From: JBGOUJ01 sp041477005
GTDB taxonomy: Bacteria; Acidobacteriota; Terriglobia; Bryobacterales; JACQDG01
Assembly (NCBI GenBank): GCA_041477005.1
Contig: JBGOUJ010000017.1
Span: 1-30,700, forward strand
Direction: 5' to 3'
Length of the DNA: 30,700 nucleotides
Shown: piece after piece, positions 1-7,769 of the stretch
How positions within the stretch are numbered: position 1 is the first letter of the stretch
Layout: each line of letters begins with the position of its first letter
Program-made: the position numbers and the translations under genes
The notes under the pieces: generated by a model
The model's database searches: none
What the model was told of the DNA's origin: nothing
The model's input: only the letters and a program-made list of their open reading frames with translations

Positions 1-1480
1 AACTTCCCTGGCTCAGCTTCAGCAGCGCGTCTTGCAAGAGAAGATCCGGCGCCCGCGCCATCGCCAGGCCTTGATCGATTCCCTTGCGCAATTCCGCCTG
101 GTCGCCCATCGCCAGCAGTGCCCAGTTCCGCTCCACAACGGCGGGGATGATCTGCTTCTGTTCGGCGGGAGTCTGGTTCATTAAATCCAGAGCCCCTTTG
201 GCGCTCTTGTCGGCTATGAGGGCCTGGGAGAGCTCCAGACGCGCGGCCAACAACTTGGGATTCAGCCGCAGCGCTTCGCCGAGTTCCTGCCGCCGGGTGA
301 GCGAGGCCCCTCGCGCCTGGTAAATTTTCGCCAACACGTAGTGGGCTTCCGCCGAATCGGGCCGCTGCCGCAGGCTCTCGGTGGCGTCAGCCTGAGCTGC
401 GACCAACCGCGCCGAACCCAAGTAAAGCTCGCTGCGCTGCAGCAGCGCCTCCGCGTCCTTGGAGTTTCGCTGCAATGCGGCTGTCAGCACTTTTTCCGCA
501 TCGGCGAGCCTCCCGACTTTGGCGTAGACCGCCACCAAATAGGTGCGGGCCGCCCGGTCCTTGGGGTCGGCTTTCGCCAGCCTCTCAAACTCGGCGATGG
601 CCGCATCGCGTTTCCCTTCCTGGAACAGAAACCTCGCATAGTGGAACCGGTCTTGCTTTTCCCCCGACTCGGAGATCCGCTTGTAGGTTTGCTCGGCCTG
701 CTCCTTCTGCCCGGCCCGCACTTGCATCGTCGCCAGATCCGTGAGGGCCGAAGCGTTCTTCGGGTCGAGCGCCAGGGCGAGCCGGAATTGCCTCTCGGCG
801 TCGGCTGGCTTCTCCATGAGCAGGTAGAGCCTTCCTAAGGCCACAAGCGCCTCCGCGGATTTGGGCGCGCGGGCCACCGCTTCCTGCAAAGCTTTCTCCG
901 CGCCATTCCAGTCCTTCTGCGAAACGCGGAGCATGGCCAGGGTCATCGACGATTTCAAATGCTGGGGCAGTCCCTGGAGGGCCTGTTGAAGATGCTGGTC
1001 GGCGCTCGCCGGTTTTCCCAGCCGGATTTCCGTCAGTGCGAGCGTGGCCAGGGCATCCGCGTTGCCGGGAGAGAGGGCCAGCACAGCCTGGGCTCGCTTC
1101 TCCGCGTCCCGCACGACCCCCGCGTCGTGGTTGACGGCCATCATTTGGGCGAGCTTCAACTGCGCTCCTACATGTTTGGGATCGAGCTCCGTGGCTTTCA
1201 GCAAGTAGGCGATAGCCGCCGAGGTGTCGTAAGTGGCGAGATAAGCCAAGCCAAGCTGGTAGTAGGGTTCCGGATCCTGGGGAGACGACTTGATGGCGTT
1301 CCTGAATTGCAGGATAGCGCGCGCGTAATCCTTCTTTTCCTGGTACTTCTTGCCGCTATCCAGGTACCTGGCCTCCTTGGCGCCGGAAATGGCGGAGCAT
1401 CCGGCGGTCGCCGCTGCGACCGCCGCCACCAAAACCAGGGTCCACTGCTGAAGCCGGCTCCGTGTCTTTTGGGTCCTCAT
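1..1480 (-). CDS. TPR-repeat lipoprotein, exopolysaccharide locus (partial, C-terminus outside window)
   Basis: The frame is open from an ATG at 1480 to the left edge, giving 493 codons without a stop. A good ribosome binding site (AAGGA) lies just upstream. The N-terminus is basic (MRTQKTRSRLQQW), followed by a hydrophobic Val/Ala stretch ending TAGC with Cys28, so a lipoprotein signal is likely, although Thr at -3 is not ideal. The rest is made of tandem TPR units, for example AILQFRNAIKSSPQDPEPYYQLGLA and later AERQFRLALALDPKNASALTDLA. The layout resembles the long TPR lipoproteins (PrsT type) of exosortase/PEP-CTERM polysaccharide loci. It starts 13 nt after the stop of the NHL-repeat gene, so the two are probably co-transcribed. 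A scaffolding role in polymer assembly or export in the envelope is inferred. The TPR architecture is certain; the exact family is less so. Confidence 0.85.
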   Translation of the reverse strand, partial: MRTQKTRSRLQQWTLVLVAAVAAATAGCSAISGAKEARYLDSGKKYQEKKDYARAILQFRNAIKSSPQDPEPYYQLGLAYLATYDTSAAIAYLLKATELDPKHVGAQLKLAQMMAVNHDAGVVRDAEKRAQAVLALSPGNADALATLALTEIRLGKPASADQHLQQALQGLPQHLKSSMTLAMLRVSQKDWNGAEKALQEAVARAPKSAEALVALGRLYLLMEKPADAERQFRLALALDPKNASALTDLATMQVRAGQKEQAEQTYKRISESGEKQDRFHYARFLFQEGKRDAAIAEFERLAKADPKDRAARTYLVAVYAKVGRLADAEKVLTAALQRNSKDAEALLQRSELYLGSARLVAAQADATESLRQRPDSAEAHYVLAKIYQARGASLTRRQELGEALRLNPKLLAARLELSQALIADKSAKGALDLMNQTPAEQKQIIPAVVERNWALLAMGDQAELRKGIDQGLAMARAPDLLLQDALLKLSQGS

Positions 1481-1493
1481 TGTTTCCTTTTTA

Positions 1494-4400
1494 TTACTGA
1501 ATCGCCACGACGATGGTGTTGCTGGGCGTGCCGTTGATGACAGCGCGGACCGGAACGGCGCTGCCGGAGAGCGCGTTCTGCGGGATCTTAACGTTGATCT
1601 GCCAAAGTCCAACAAAGCCCGGCGCCAGCCCCGAAAACTGGATTTCACCCAAGGTGCTGCCGACGGCCACGCAGACCGACGGCTGGTTGTTCAGGCAGGC
1701 AGCCCCGTCGGAAGTGGGCGTCGCCACCGTCGCGGCCAACGGGCTCGACGGCGCGGCCGCTCCGTCGTCCGGAGTCGGGTTCACCGGTCCTTGCCCGGTT
1801 CCAAACAACTGCACCACGCTACCCTTGGCCGCCGGAGTGGACGGCCCATTCGGGCGTCCGTCCTGATTCAAGATGGCGCCTTGCCCCTTGCCGTCCTGAT
1901 TCAGGGTGAAGAAACCGGGCGAGGAAGTCGCCACCAGCACCGAACCGCCGGCCACCAATTCCTGCGTGTCGGCTACCCGTACCGCGATTCTTTGCAGGCC
2001 CAGCGGCGAGGTGGAGGGAAGCTCCAGATTGATTTGCGCCGGCGATAAGTAGAGCAGCGCGGCCGGGATCTGGTCGTTGACGACGACCTCCCGGCTCGCC
2101 AGAGACTTGGGAAGCGGCAAAGCAGAAGCTCCACCCGAATCGTCGGAAAGGCCAGCCCCGAACAACGACACCAAACCGCCCGGAGCCACCGCCACTCCGG
2201 CCAGGAAATGGGCCGCATTGACGACCGCCGCCGGTCTCAAGAAGTGCACCATGCGGTTGTTCCCCGTGTCCCCCACGTAGAGAGTGCCTCGGCGGTCGAA
2301 GAGAATGCCGGCCGGGGCGAAAAGGCCCTCGGGCGTCGCCAGGCCGTCCGTGCTGTTGAAGTTCGGCGCGCCTCCGGTGAGGTTGGGCTGTCCCACCACA
2401 GCGGTGGCGACGGCGCCGGCAATCGGCAGTTGGATCAGCGACGGAAACCGCACTACCCGATTGTTCCCGGTATCGGAGACCCAGATCTGTCCCCCGGGAT
2501 CGAGGGCCACGTCAAACGGCCCCTTCAGGTGATTGGCGCCGCCTGCAACCGCCAGGTTGAAGCCGTCCTGTCCGATGACAATCGAGGCGCTGATGCCGCT
2601 CGCCGGCGCATCCTTGGTGTCGGAATACAACACCACGCGATTGCTTCCAAGATCGGCGACGTACAGATTGTAAGCGGCGTCCACGCAAAGCCCTTCCGGG
2701 GCGGCGAGGCTCTGTGCCGACGGGGTCTTGGGCGCCGCCCCGGTCGTGAAATTGGTCTGTCCGTACACGCGCACTGCCGCCGCTCCCGACGGGGCGCCGC
2801 TCGGGAATTCGAGGACCCGGTTGTTACCCCAATCGGCGATGAACAGATTTCCGTTCTGACCAAGCGCCAACCCAGTGGGGGCCTTTAGCGAAGAAGCCGA
2901 GACGGCCGCCGAGTCGGAGCTGTTGAAGCTGGCCTGGCCGAACACGGCATCCGGCGTGATGCGCCCGCTCTGGCTCACCGGCCTCGGGAAGCGCAGAACG
3001 CGATTGTTCCCCGAGTCCGCCACGTAGAGGCTCCCGCTCGAATCCAATACGACACCCACGGGCGCCCATAGAGAAGTCTTCGTCGGCGCCGCCGAGCCGT
3101 TGCTGTCCACGTTGGGAAGAGCGGTGACCAGGTCGGGCTGCCCGATCGCCAGATCCGCCGGCGCCCCGGTGGAAAAATGCACAGCGTCGCGCCAAATCAG
3201 GACCCGATGATTGTTGGTGTCGGAAACGTACAGCGCGAACGGGCTTTGCGAGTAGTCGATGGCCATCTTAGAGGGCGCGCTGATGCTGCCGGGCTTGATC
3301 TCATTCACGCCGTTGGCGTTGAGGTTGGGCTGGCCCCAAACGACGGCCGCTGATTTGGAGTTGGCGGGAACCGAGAGGACGCGATTGTTCCCCGCGTCGA
3401 CCGCAAAGACGTTTCCGTTCCCATCCACCTTCACGTCGGTGGCGCCCGAGAGGGTGCTGGCGGAAGCTCGCGGGAACACGCCGATATTGGCCTGCGTCGT
3501 AGTGAAGCTCTGCTGACCCAGCACGCCCGTCGCCGGCGCACCCGATGCCAGGCCGGCGGCGGCGGCGAAGATCAGAATTCGGTTGTCGCCCGGCACGGCC
3601 GCGTAGAGGCTGCCGGCGCCGTCCACCGTCAGACCTTGCGGACCGCCCAGCGTCGAGGCGGAAGCCTGTGGCGGAGCGGTCTTGGTGGTGAACTGCGACT
3701 GCCCCAGCACCAGTGTGGCCGCTTCTCCCGTGGCGAGAGGAGCGGCGAATCGCAGGATCCGGGCGTTCTTGAAGTCCGAAACGTAAAGATTGTTCTGCTG
3801 ATCGAGGGCCAGCCCCGCCGGCGTGTCGAAGCCCGAGGCGCTGACCGCATTGCTCGATTGATTGGCGCCGCCGGTGGTGAAGCCCTTTTGTCCGATCACA
3901 AGATCGGCGGACGGGTTGGTCGCATCCAGAACCGCCGCCGGAAACCGCAGCACACGGTGGTTGCTCGCATCGACCACCCACAAGTTCCCCAGGCTGTCGA
4001 ACGCCACAGCGCGGGGCCCGCTCATCGAGTGGTCGCTGATGCCGCCCGTGTTGGCCCTGCCGTTGTTGAAGTTCGGCTGGCCATACACGGCATCCGGCTC
4101 GACCCGCGTGGGATTGGCGAAGGGCTTGGTGAAACGCACCACCCGGCTGTTACCAAAGTCGGCGACATAAAGATTGCCGGTCGCAGGGTCCACGGCCACA
4201 CTCAACGGAAAAGTCAGTCCCTTCACGCCGATCCCCAGCGGGCTGACGTGCTGGAAGTCCGGCTGGCCGAGCACCAGCGTGGCCGGCGCTCCGTTCTGCA
4301 TGCTGCGGGCGTCCTGCCAGGCCAGCACCCGGTGATTCCCTGTGTCGGCGACATAGAGGTGCAACTGGCCGCCGCTCGCGTCCAGAGCCACCCCGCCCGG

Positions 4401-4604
4401 ACCGAACAGCTCCGAGCCCTGCACCATGTTCACGCCGTTTTCCCGAAGGTCGGGCTGGCCCAGGGCGCGATAAGCGCTGCTGGACAGTTGCGCCTGCCCG
4501 GCGACGATCGAGAGTGCTCCCATCGCGCACCAGGCCCAGGCTCGACTCCTGCGCCGGAAAGCTCTGCTCCAAAAAGCTTGGCCCCAACTGGAGAATCCCG
4601 GCAT
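1494..4604 (-). CDS. Secreted NHL-repeat beta-propeller protein with C-terminal TIGR03437 domain
   Basis: About 1036 residues. The N-terminus has a basic stretch (RAFRRRSRAWAW) and a hydrophobic segment ending GQAQ, consistent with a signal peptide. I count twelve NHL-type motifs of the form LYVADTGNNRVLRF, each preceded by a variant of VLGQPxF, enough for two six-bladed propellers. The last ~225 residues, from about LPKSLASREVVVNDQIPAALLYLSPAQINLELP, match the C-terminal domain TIGR03437, abundant in Solibacter-type acidobacteria. The ATG at 4604 is preferred because a purine-rich GGGAAGGGGG lies about 11 nt upstream; an in-frame TTG at 4634 would add ten residues but has a poorly placed site. 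It lies between the export protein and the TPR lipoprotein on the same strand. NHL propellers usually bind proteins, nucleic acids or glycans; a surface or matrix role is inferred only. Confidence 0.88.
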   Translation of the reverse strand: MPGFSSWGQAFWSRAFRRRSRAWAWCAMGALSIVAGQAQLSSSAYRALGQPDLRENGVNMVQGSELFGPGGVALDASGGQLHLYVADTGNHRVLAWQDARSMQNGAPATLVLGQPDFQHVSPLGIGVKGLTFPLSVAVDPATGNLYVADFGNSRVVRFTKPFANPTRVEPDAVYGQPNFNNGRANTGGISDHSMSGPRAVAFDSLGNLWVVDASNHRVLRFPAAVLDATNPSADLVIGQKGFTTGGANQSSNAVSASGFDTPAGLALDQQNNLYVSDFKNARILRFAAPLATGEAATLVLGQSQFTTKTAPPQASASTLGGPQGLTVDGAGSLYAAVPGDNRILIFAAAAGLASGAPATGVLGQQSFTTTQANIGVFPRASASTLSGATDVKVDGNGNVFAVDAGNNRVLSVPANSKSAAVVWGQPNLNANGVNEIKPGSISAPSKMAIDYSQSPFALYVSDTNNHRVLIWRDAVHFSTGAPADLAIGQPDLVTALPNVDSNGSAAPTKTSLWAPVGVVLDSSGSLYVADSGNNRVLRFPRPVSQSGRITPDAVFGQASFNSSDSAAVSASSLKAPTGLALGQNGNLFIADWGNNRVLEFPSGAPSGAAAVRVYGQTNFTTGAAPKTPSAQSLAAPEGLCVDAAYNLYVADLGSNRVVLYSDTKDAPASGISASIVIGQDGFNLAVAGGANHLKGPFDVALDPGGQIWVSDTGNNRVVRFPSLIQLPIAGAVATAVVGQPNLTGGAPNFNSTDGLATPEGLFAPAGILFDRRGTLYVGDTGNNRMVHFLRPAAVVNAAHFLAGVAVAPGGLVSLFGAGLSDDSGGASALPLPKSLASREVVVNDQIPAALLYLSPAQINLELPSTSPLGLQRIAVRVADTQELVAGGSVLVATSSPGFFTLNQDGKGQGAILNQDGRPNGPSTPAAKGSVVQLFGTGQGPVNPTPDDGAAAPSSPLAATVATPTSDGAACLNNQPSVCVAVGSTLGEIQFSGLAPGFVGLWQINVKIPQNALSGSAVPVRAVINGTPSNTIVVAIQ

Positions 4605-4833
4605 GTTGCGGTCAACCCCCTTCCCTCTCGGCAACCCCTACGCGTCAACAAGTTTTTGTTAGCAGCACGCGGAGCACCACTCGTTCCAGAAGTTTCCCGA
4701 ATCCCCTCGCAGCCGCTCCCGGCAGCCGAGCAAGCCATCGGAAGCGCCGAGTTTTCTCAAATAGTGCTCAGAAGTTGGTAAACAATGCAAGGTCCATGGA
4801 AAGGCCAGGCGGGGATGCAGCAGGCCTGCACAT

Positions 4834-5565
4834 CTACTGCGGGACCACGATGGTATCGCCAGGTCGAACGAGGATGTTCTGCCCCGTCTGCTCGCCCTTG
4901 ATCACCGCTTCGTAGTTGAAAGACAGGCGGGTCTCCTTGTTGTTCTCGCTCCGCAGCACGTAGATCTTCTTCCTTTTGGCGTAATCGGTCAGCCCGCCGG
5001 CTTCCGCCAGCGCCTGCAGGACCGTGGTATTACTGGACTGCAGCCGTACCGGCCCCTCTTTTCTCACCGCACCCACCACGTACACCTTCTCGCTGTTGAT
5101 CTCGCGCACCAGCACCGCCACTTCCGGCTGGTTGATGAAGCGAGCGAACCTCTCCGTAAGTGTCTTTTCGAGCTCCGCCGGAGTCAGGCCGGCCGCCTGC
5201 GCCTCCCGGATGATGGGCAGGGAAACCTTCCCGTCCGAGCGCACAACCACCTGCGGCGCCGAGGCTTCGGGCTCCTTCCACACACTGATCTGCAGAACGT
5301 CGCCGGGCCCAATTCGATATCCCGCCGGAGCCCCTGATCCTTCTGACAACGACGGCGGGCCCGCCTTGTCGGGGCGAACCGCGGTCGCGGCGTGGCCCAT
5401 ATCGGCCGCCGCCAGAACACCACCGCCGGGCGATTCGGAGCGCCGATTTTGCGCTGGCAAGCGCAACGGCAAGGCCAACGCCAGCATTGCCAGCGCTGTA
5501 ATTCCCAGGGGATACACAACTCTCTTGTTCAACACAACAAGATGTTGCAGCAAATCAAGGTCCAT
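4834..5565 (-). CDS. Polysaccharide export protein (Poly_export/SLBB, Wza-like)
   Basis: 243 residues from the ATG at 5565, with a hydrophobic N-terminal segment (PLGITALAMLALALPLRLPAQ). The Poly_export domain follows, from about GYRIGPGDVLQISVWKEPEASAPQVVVRSDGKVSLP to FINQPEVAVLV, then one SLBB domain (KVYVVGAVRKEGPVRLQSSNTTVLQALAEAGGLTDYA ... ILVRPGDTIVVPQ). Such proteins form the periplasmic/outer-membrane channel for capsule or exopolysaccharide export. No lipobox cysteine is present, unlike classical Wza, and only one SLBB domain is seen, so it is a short version. The ATG at 5565 overlaps the 3' end of the upstream PilZ gene by 11 nt, suggesting translational coupling; another ATG at 5592 is possible but would deepen the overlap. 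The family is clear; the polymer exported is unknown. Confidence 0.92.
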   Translation of the reverse strand: MDLDLLQHLVVLNKRVVYPLGITALAMLALALPLRLPAQNRRSESPGGGVLAAADMGHAATAVRPDKAGPPSLSEGSGAPAGYRIGPGDVLQISVWKEPEASAPQVVVRSDGKVSLPIIREAQAAGLTPAELEKTLTERFARFINQPEVAVLVREINSEKVYVVGAVRKEGPVRLQSSNTTVLQALAEAGGLTDYAKRKKIYVLRSENNKETRLSFNYEAVIKGEQTGQNILVRPGDTIVVPQ

Positions 5566-5938
5566 TCGCGGTGGGGTGCGCTGGAAGCGCATCCTCAGCC
5601 ACAGAATAGTCTTGAATCGCGCAGCCCAGGCCGAATCGGCGGTCCGGACCTACGGTATCCACGCGGACCACTTGCACCTGGCAGCGGAGACAAAGAGCCG
5701 CGCCCCGCGGGCCTAATGCCAGTCCGGGAAGCAGCAGCGTGCACTCCAGATGGTCACCCGGCGTAAACTGTTCCTCTGAAACGCAGTAGAAGCCTTCGCT
5801 GCTCAAGTTCTCGGTCCTGCTTTCGAGAGCACGACCGTCTTCTGCTCGGGCCAATCGTAAGGACCAGTGCAAAACTACCCGGCCTCGCCTACGGCGATCA
5901 CCGACACTCAACTGTTCGGCCCCTCTCGTCTGGAGCAC
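5555..5938 (-). CDS. PilZ-domain protein (probable c-di-GMP receptor)
   Basis: 127 residues from a GTG at 5938; a GGGGGAAG stretch about 12 nt upstream could serve as ribosome binding site. The protein has the two PilZ signatures: an arginine-rich RRRRGR segment near residue 15 and NLSSEGFY (the D/N-x-S-x-x-G motif) about 30 residues later, followed by the beta-barrel (FTPGDHLECTLLLPG). PilZ proteins bind cyclic di-GMP and often control cellulose, alginate and other polymer export. It is the first gene of the minus-strand operon, 11 to 38 nt overlapping the export protein gene, so it probably couples second-messenger signals to export. The C-terminal tail (AEDALPAHPTANGP) shows no domain. An ATG is not available near the start, so the GTG is the least certain part. 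Confidence 0.8.
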   Translation of the reverse strand: MLQTRGAEQLSVGDRRRRGRVVLHWSLRLARAEDGRALESRTENLSSEGFYCVSEEQFTPGDHLECTLLLPGLALGPRGAALCLRCQVQVVRVDTVGPDRRFGLGCAIQDYSVAEDALPAHPTANGP

Positions 5939-6033
5939 AATGTGACGTCACTTCCCCCGGGGAAGGCCCCCGGCCTCCGGCGGTCCCTTCCAGCACTCCA
6001 GCTCCAAGTCCAAAACAGAGGGAGTATATATTA

Positions 6034-6050
6034 TTGCACTTTAACAGCCA
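6034..6050 (-). promoter_or_regulatory. Candidate sigma-54 (-24/-12) promoter for the PilZ-export-NHL-TPR operon
   Basis: On the minus strand the sequence reads TGGC-N8-TGCAA, with the -24 GG and -12 GC at exactly the spacing required for RpoN promoters. The bases between TGGC and the spacer deviate from the AC of the consensus, and the first T of TTGC is G. Transcription would start near 6024, about 85 nt before the PilZ GTG. A sigma-54 activator is encoded on the other side of this same spacer. A sigma-70-like TATACT at 6023-6028 overlaps the region and is an alternative. Confidence 0.5.
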
Positions 6051-6319
6051 CAAAACAAGAATCCCCGGCGCGGGCCATATCCTACTTACCGCTTCAAGTA
6101 TCAACCGTTCGCCCTCGACATCCTGCCACGCTTTCGTGAGGAAAAATTCGGGAAAATCAAGGCTAAACTGTTGAAGGCTCTCTCCATTTGCAGGCCAGCG
6201 GCTGATTGCGGCCTTACACGACCTAAGTGAAGCTGCTGTGTTCGAACTTAGGGTCAGCGCCATAACCGGTCGTAAGACATTTCATCTACGCCACCCGGGG
6301 AGAGGACGTATTGATTTTC

Positions 6320-6347
6320 TTGCAATAAACGTTGTAAAAAGTATAAG
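6320..6347 (+). promoter_or_regulatory. Candidate sigma-70 promoter for the histidine kinase-response regulator operon
   Basis: TTGCAA at 6320-6325 and TATAAG at 6342-6347 are separated by 16 nt, in an A+T-rich patch. It would leave an untranslated leader of about 105 nt before the kinase ATG at 6462. Prediction by eye only. Confidence 0.35.
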
Positions 6348-6461
6348 AATGACTTCGTCGACAACGCCACTTGCTCCACAAAGTAATATGCGTGCCGTCG
6401 ACCCGGCCTCAAGCGCGGCCAGCGGGAATAGTCGAGCTGTGGGGAAAGTCGGCAACCGGGT

Positions 6462-7736
6462 ATGAAGATCCGTTTGATTTCAAGTGACGAGCAGTTGTCT
6501 AAGCTCTGCCACGAGACCCTGTCCGCTTTTGCGGACAAGGAGTGGGATTTCAAAACAGTTGCTCCGGCTGACGACCCTCCCCCCGCTGACCTGTACATCT
6601 GGGATTTCAACCCGGAGCTGCCCACTCCCAGCCGGCTTCAGCTTCACGAGGAGCAAAGAAACATTTTCCTGGTCGAGCGTTCGCAGCTAGGCTGCCTCCG
6701 GGACCGGTTCCCCATGGCGGCCGTGGCCACTCTGCTCAAGCCCGTCAACACCACGGCCCTGCAGGCATTTCTGGAACACGCCGTGGCCCGCTACGGGGCT
6801 CACCGGGCCCAGCAGTACATCACCCGGACGGATTCGCTGCGCGCGGATAGAAACGAACTGTTGCAGTGCCTGCTCCATGCCAACCTGAAGCTGCAAGAGT
6901 ACATCCAAGACCGCACGAACTTCCTGACGCGCGCGGTCCATGACTTCCGCACTCCGTTGACAGCGGTAGACGGCTACTGCGGCCTGCTGATCGGGCAGCA
7001 GCTCGGCCCGCTGAACGCGCGCCAGACCGAAGTGCTCGGGCGAATGCAGCGCAGCATCAAGCGGCTCTCGCGCCTGGCGGCCGGAATGTTCCAATTAGGC
7101 GTGGGCGCCCAGGTGAAGGCGGCGCTCGATGTCCAGCAGGCCGACTTCGAAGCCTGCATTCATCAAGCCGTCCACGAGATCGCGCCGTTCGCGGAAGAGA
7201 AGAACATCGACATCAGCGTGGATCTGGAGCCTCCCGCAGAGCGCTTGTATTTCGAGCCGGCGCAGATGGAGCAGGTGTTGGTGAATCTTCTGGAGAACGC
7301 CTGTAAATTCACTCCCAAGAACGGAGCGATCGAAGTGCTGGGTCACCCTATTTTTTGGGAACGGCGCGGCCGCTGGATCGGCGAGAAGGGGTCGAATGTT
7401 GAGCGCCGCAGGGTTTCCTCCCAGCAAGCGAACGCATTTTGCGTCGTGATCCGGGATTCAGGGCCAGGCATCCCGCAGGAGCATCTGGAGAACATCTTCG
7501 AAGAATACACGTCTTACTCCAGCGGCCGGGACCGGTCGAGCGGAGGCCTGGGGCTGGCAATCTGCAGGATGATCATTACCGCTCACCGGGGCCGGATTTG
7601 GGCCGAGTCCGATGGCGGCGGCGCCTGTTTCTCGTTTGTGCTTCCTTTGGGCGAACCGAACATCCTGGAGCCGCCCGGCAGGGAGTCGCGCGAGAAAGCC
7701 TTGGCCGCCGCTGCCCTGGCCGGGATGCATCAGTAA
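6462..7736 (+). CDS. Soluble hybrid histidine kinase with N-terminal receiver-like domain
   Basis: 424 residues. Residues 1-125 look like a receiver domain, with acidic residues at 9-10, a candidate phosphoacceptor Asp48 (YIWDF) and the Lys93-Pro94 pair (LLKPVN). HisKA follows with the H-box AVHDFRTPL (His160). The ATPase domain has the N-box NLLENACKF (275-283), the G1 box DSGPGIP (332-338) and the G2 box GGLGLA (361-366). No transmembrane segment is seen, so it is probably cytoplasmic and takes its input through the receiver-like domain. The response-regulator gene starts 33 nt after its stop, so the pair forms a two-component operon, facing away from the exopolysaccharide export operon it probably controls. 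The start ATG has only a weak ribosome binding site (GGGGAAAG, some distance upstream). The kinase assignment is firm; pairing with the next gene is inferred. Confidence 0.92.
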   Translation: MKIRLISSDEQLSKLCHETLSAFADKEWDFKTVAPADDPPPADLYIWDFNPELPTPSRLQLHEEQRNIFLVERSQLGCLRDRFPMAAVATLLKPVNTTALQAFLEHAVARYGAHRAQQYITRTDSLRADRNELLQCLLHANLKLQEYIQDRTNFLTRAVHDFRTPLTAVDGYCGLLIGQQLGPLNARQTEVLGRMQRSIKRLSRLAAGMFQLGVGAQVKAALDVQQADFEACIHQAVHEIAPFAEEKNIDISVDLEPPAERLYFEPAQMEQVLVNLLENACKFTPKNGAIEVLGHPIFWERRGRWIGEKGSNVERRRVSSQQANAFCVVIRDSGPGIPQEHLENIFEEYTSYSSGRDRSSGGLGLAICRMIITAHRGRIWAESDGGGACFSFVLPLGEPNILEPPGRESREKALAAAALAGMHQ

Positions 7737-7769
7737 TTGGACCGGTTACTCCTCCGAGGTCAACAATCC

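Larger units (their letters stand above)
5939..6461. other. Divergent intergenic regulatory region between PilZ operon and kinase-regulator operon
   Basis: About 520 nt without a convincing gene; open frames here lack family resemblance and good start sites. Base composition is visibly more A+T rich than the flanks, especially 6000-6070 and 6300-6350. It holds the sigma-54-like promoter on the minus strand at 6034-6050, a sigma-70-like promoter on the plus strand at 6320-6347, and a perfect 10-bp palindrome GTGACGTCAC at 5942-5951, immediately upstream of the PilZ start codon. Enhancer sites for the NtrC-type activator would be expected between about 6060 and 6300 but I could not identify a convincing repeated motif. 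Confidence 0.6.

Noticed and set aside
1494..4604. DNA-level tandem repeats within the NHL gene
   Set aside because: The similarity (for example around CGGTTGTTCCC) follows from the repeated protein motif; it is not an independent DNA repeat or CRISPR.
5898..6263. 121-codon minus-strand frame upstream of the PilZ gene
   Set aside because: No family resemblance, overlaps the PilZ gene and contains the promoter region.
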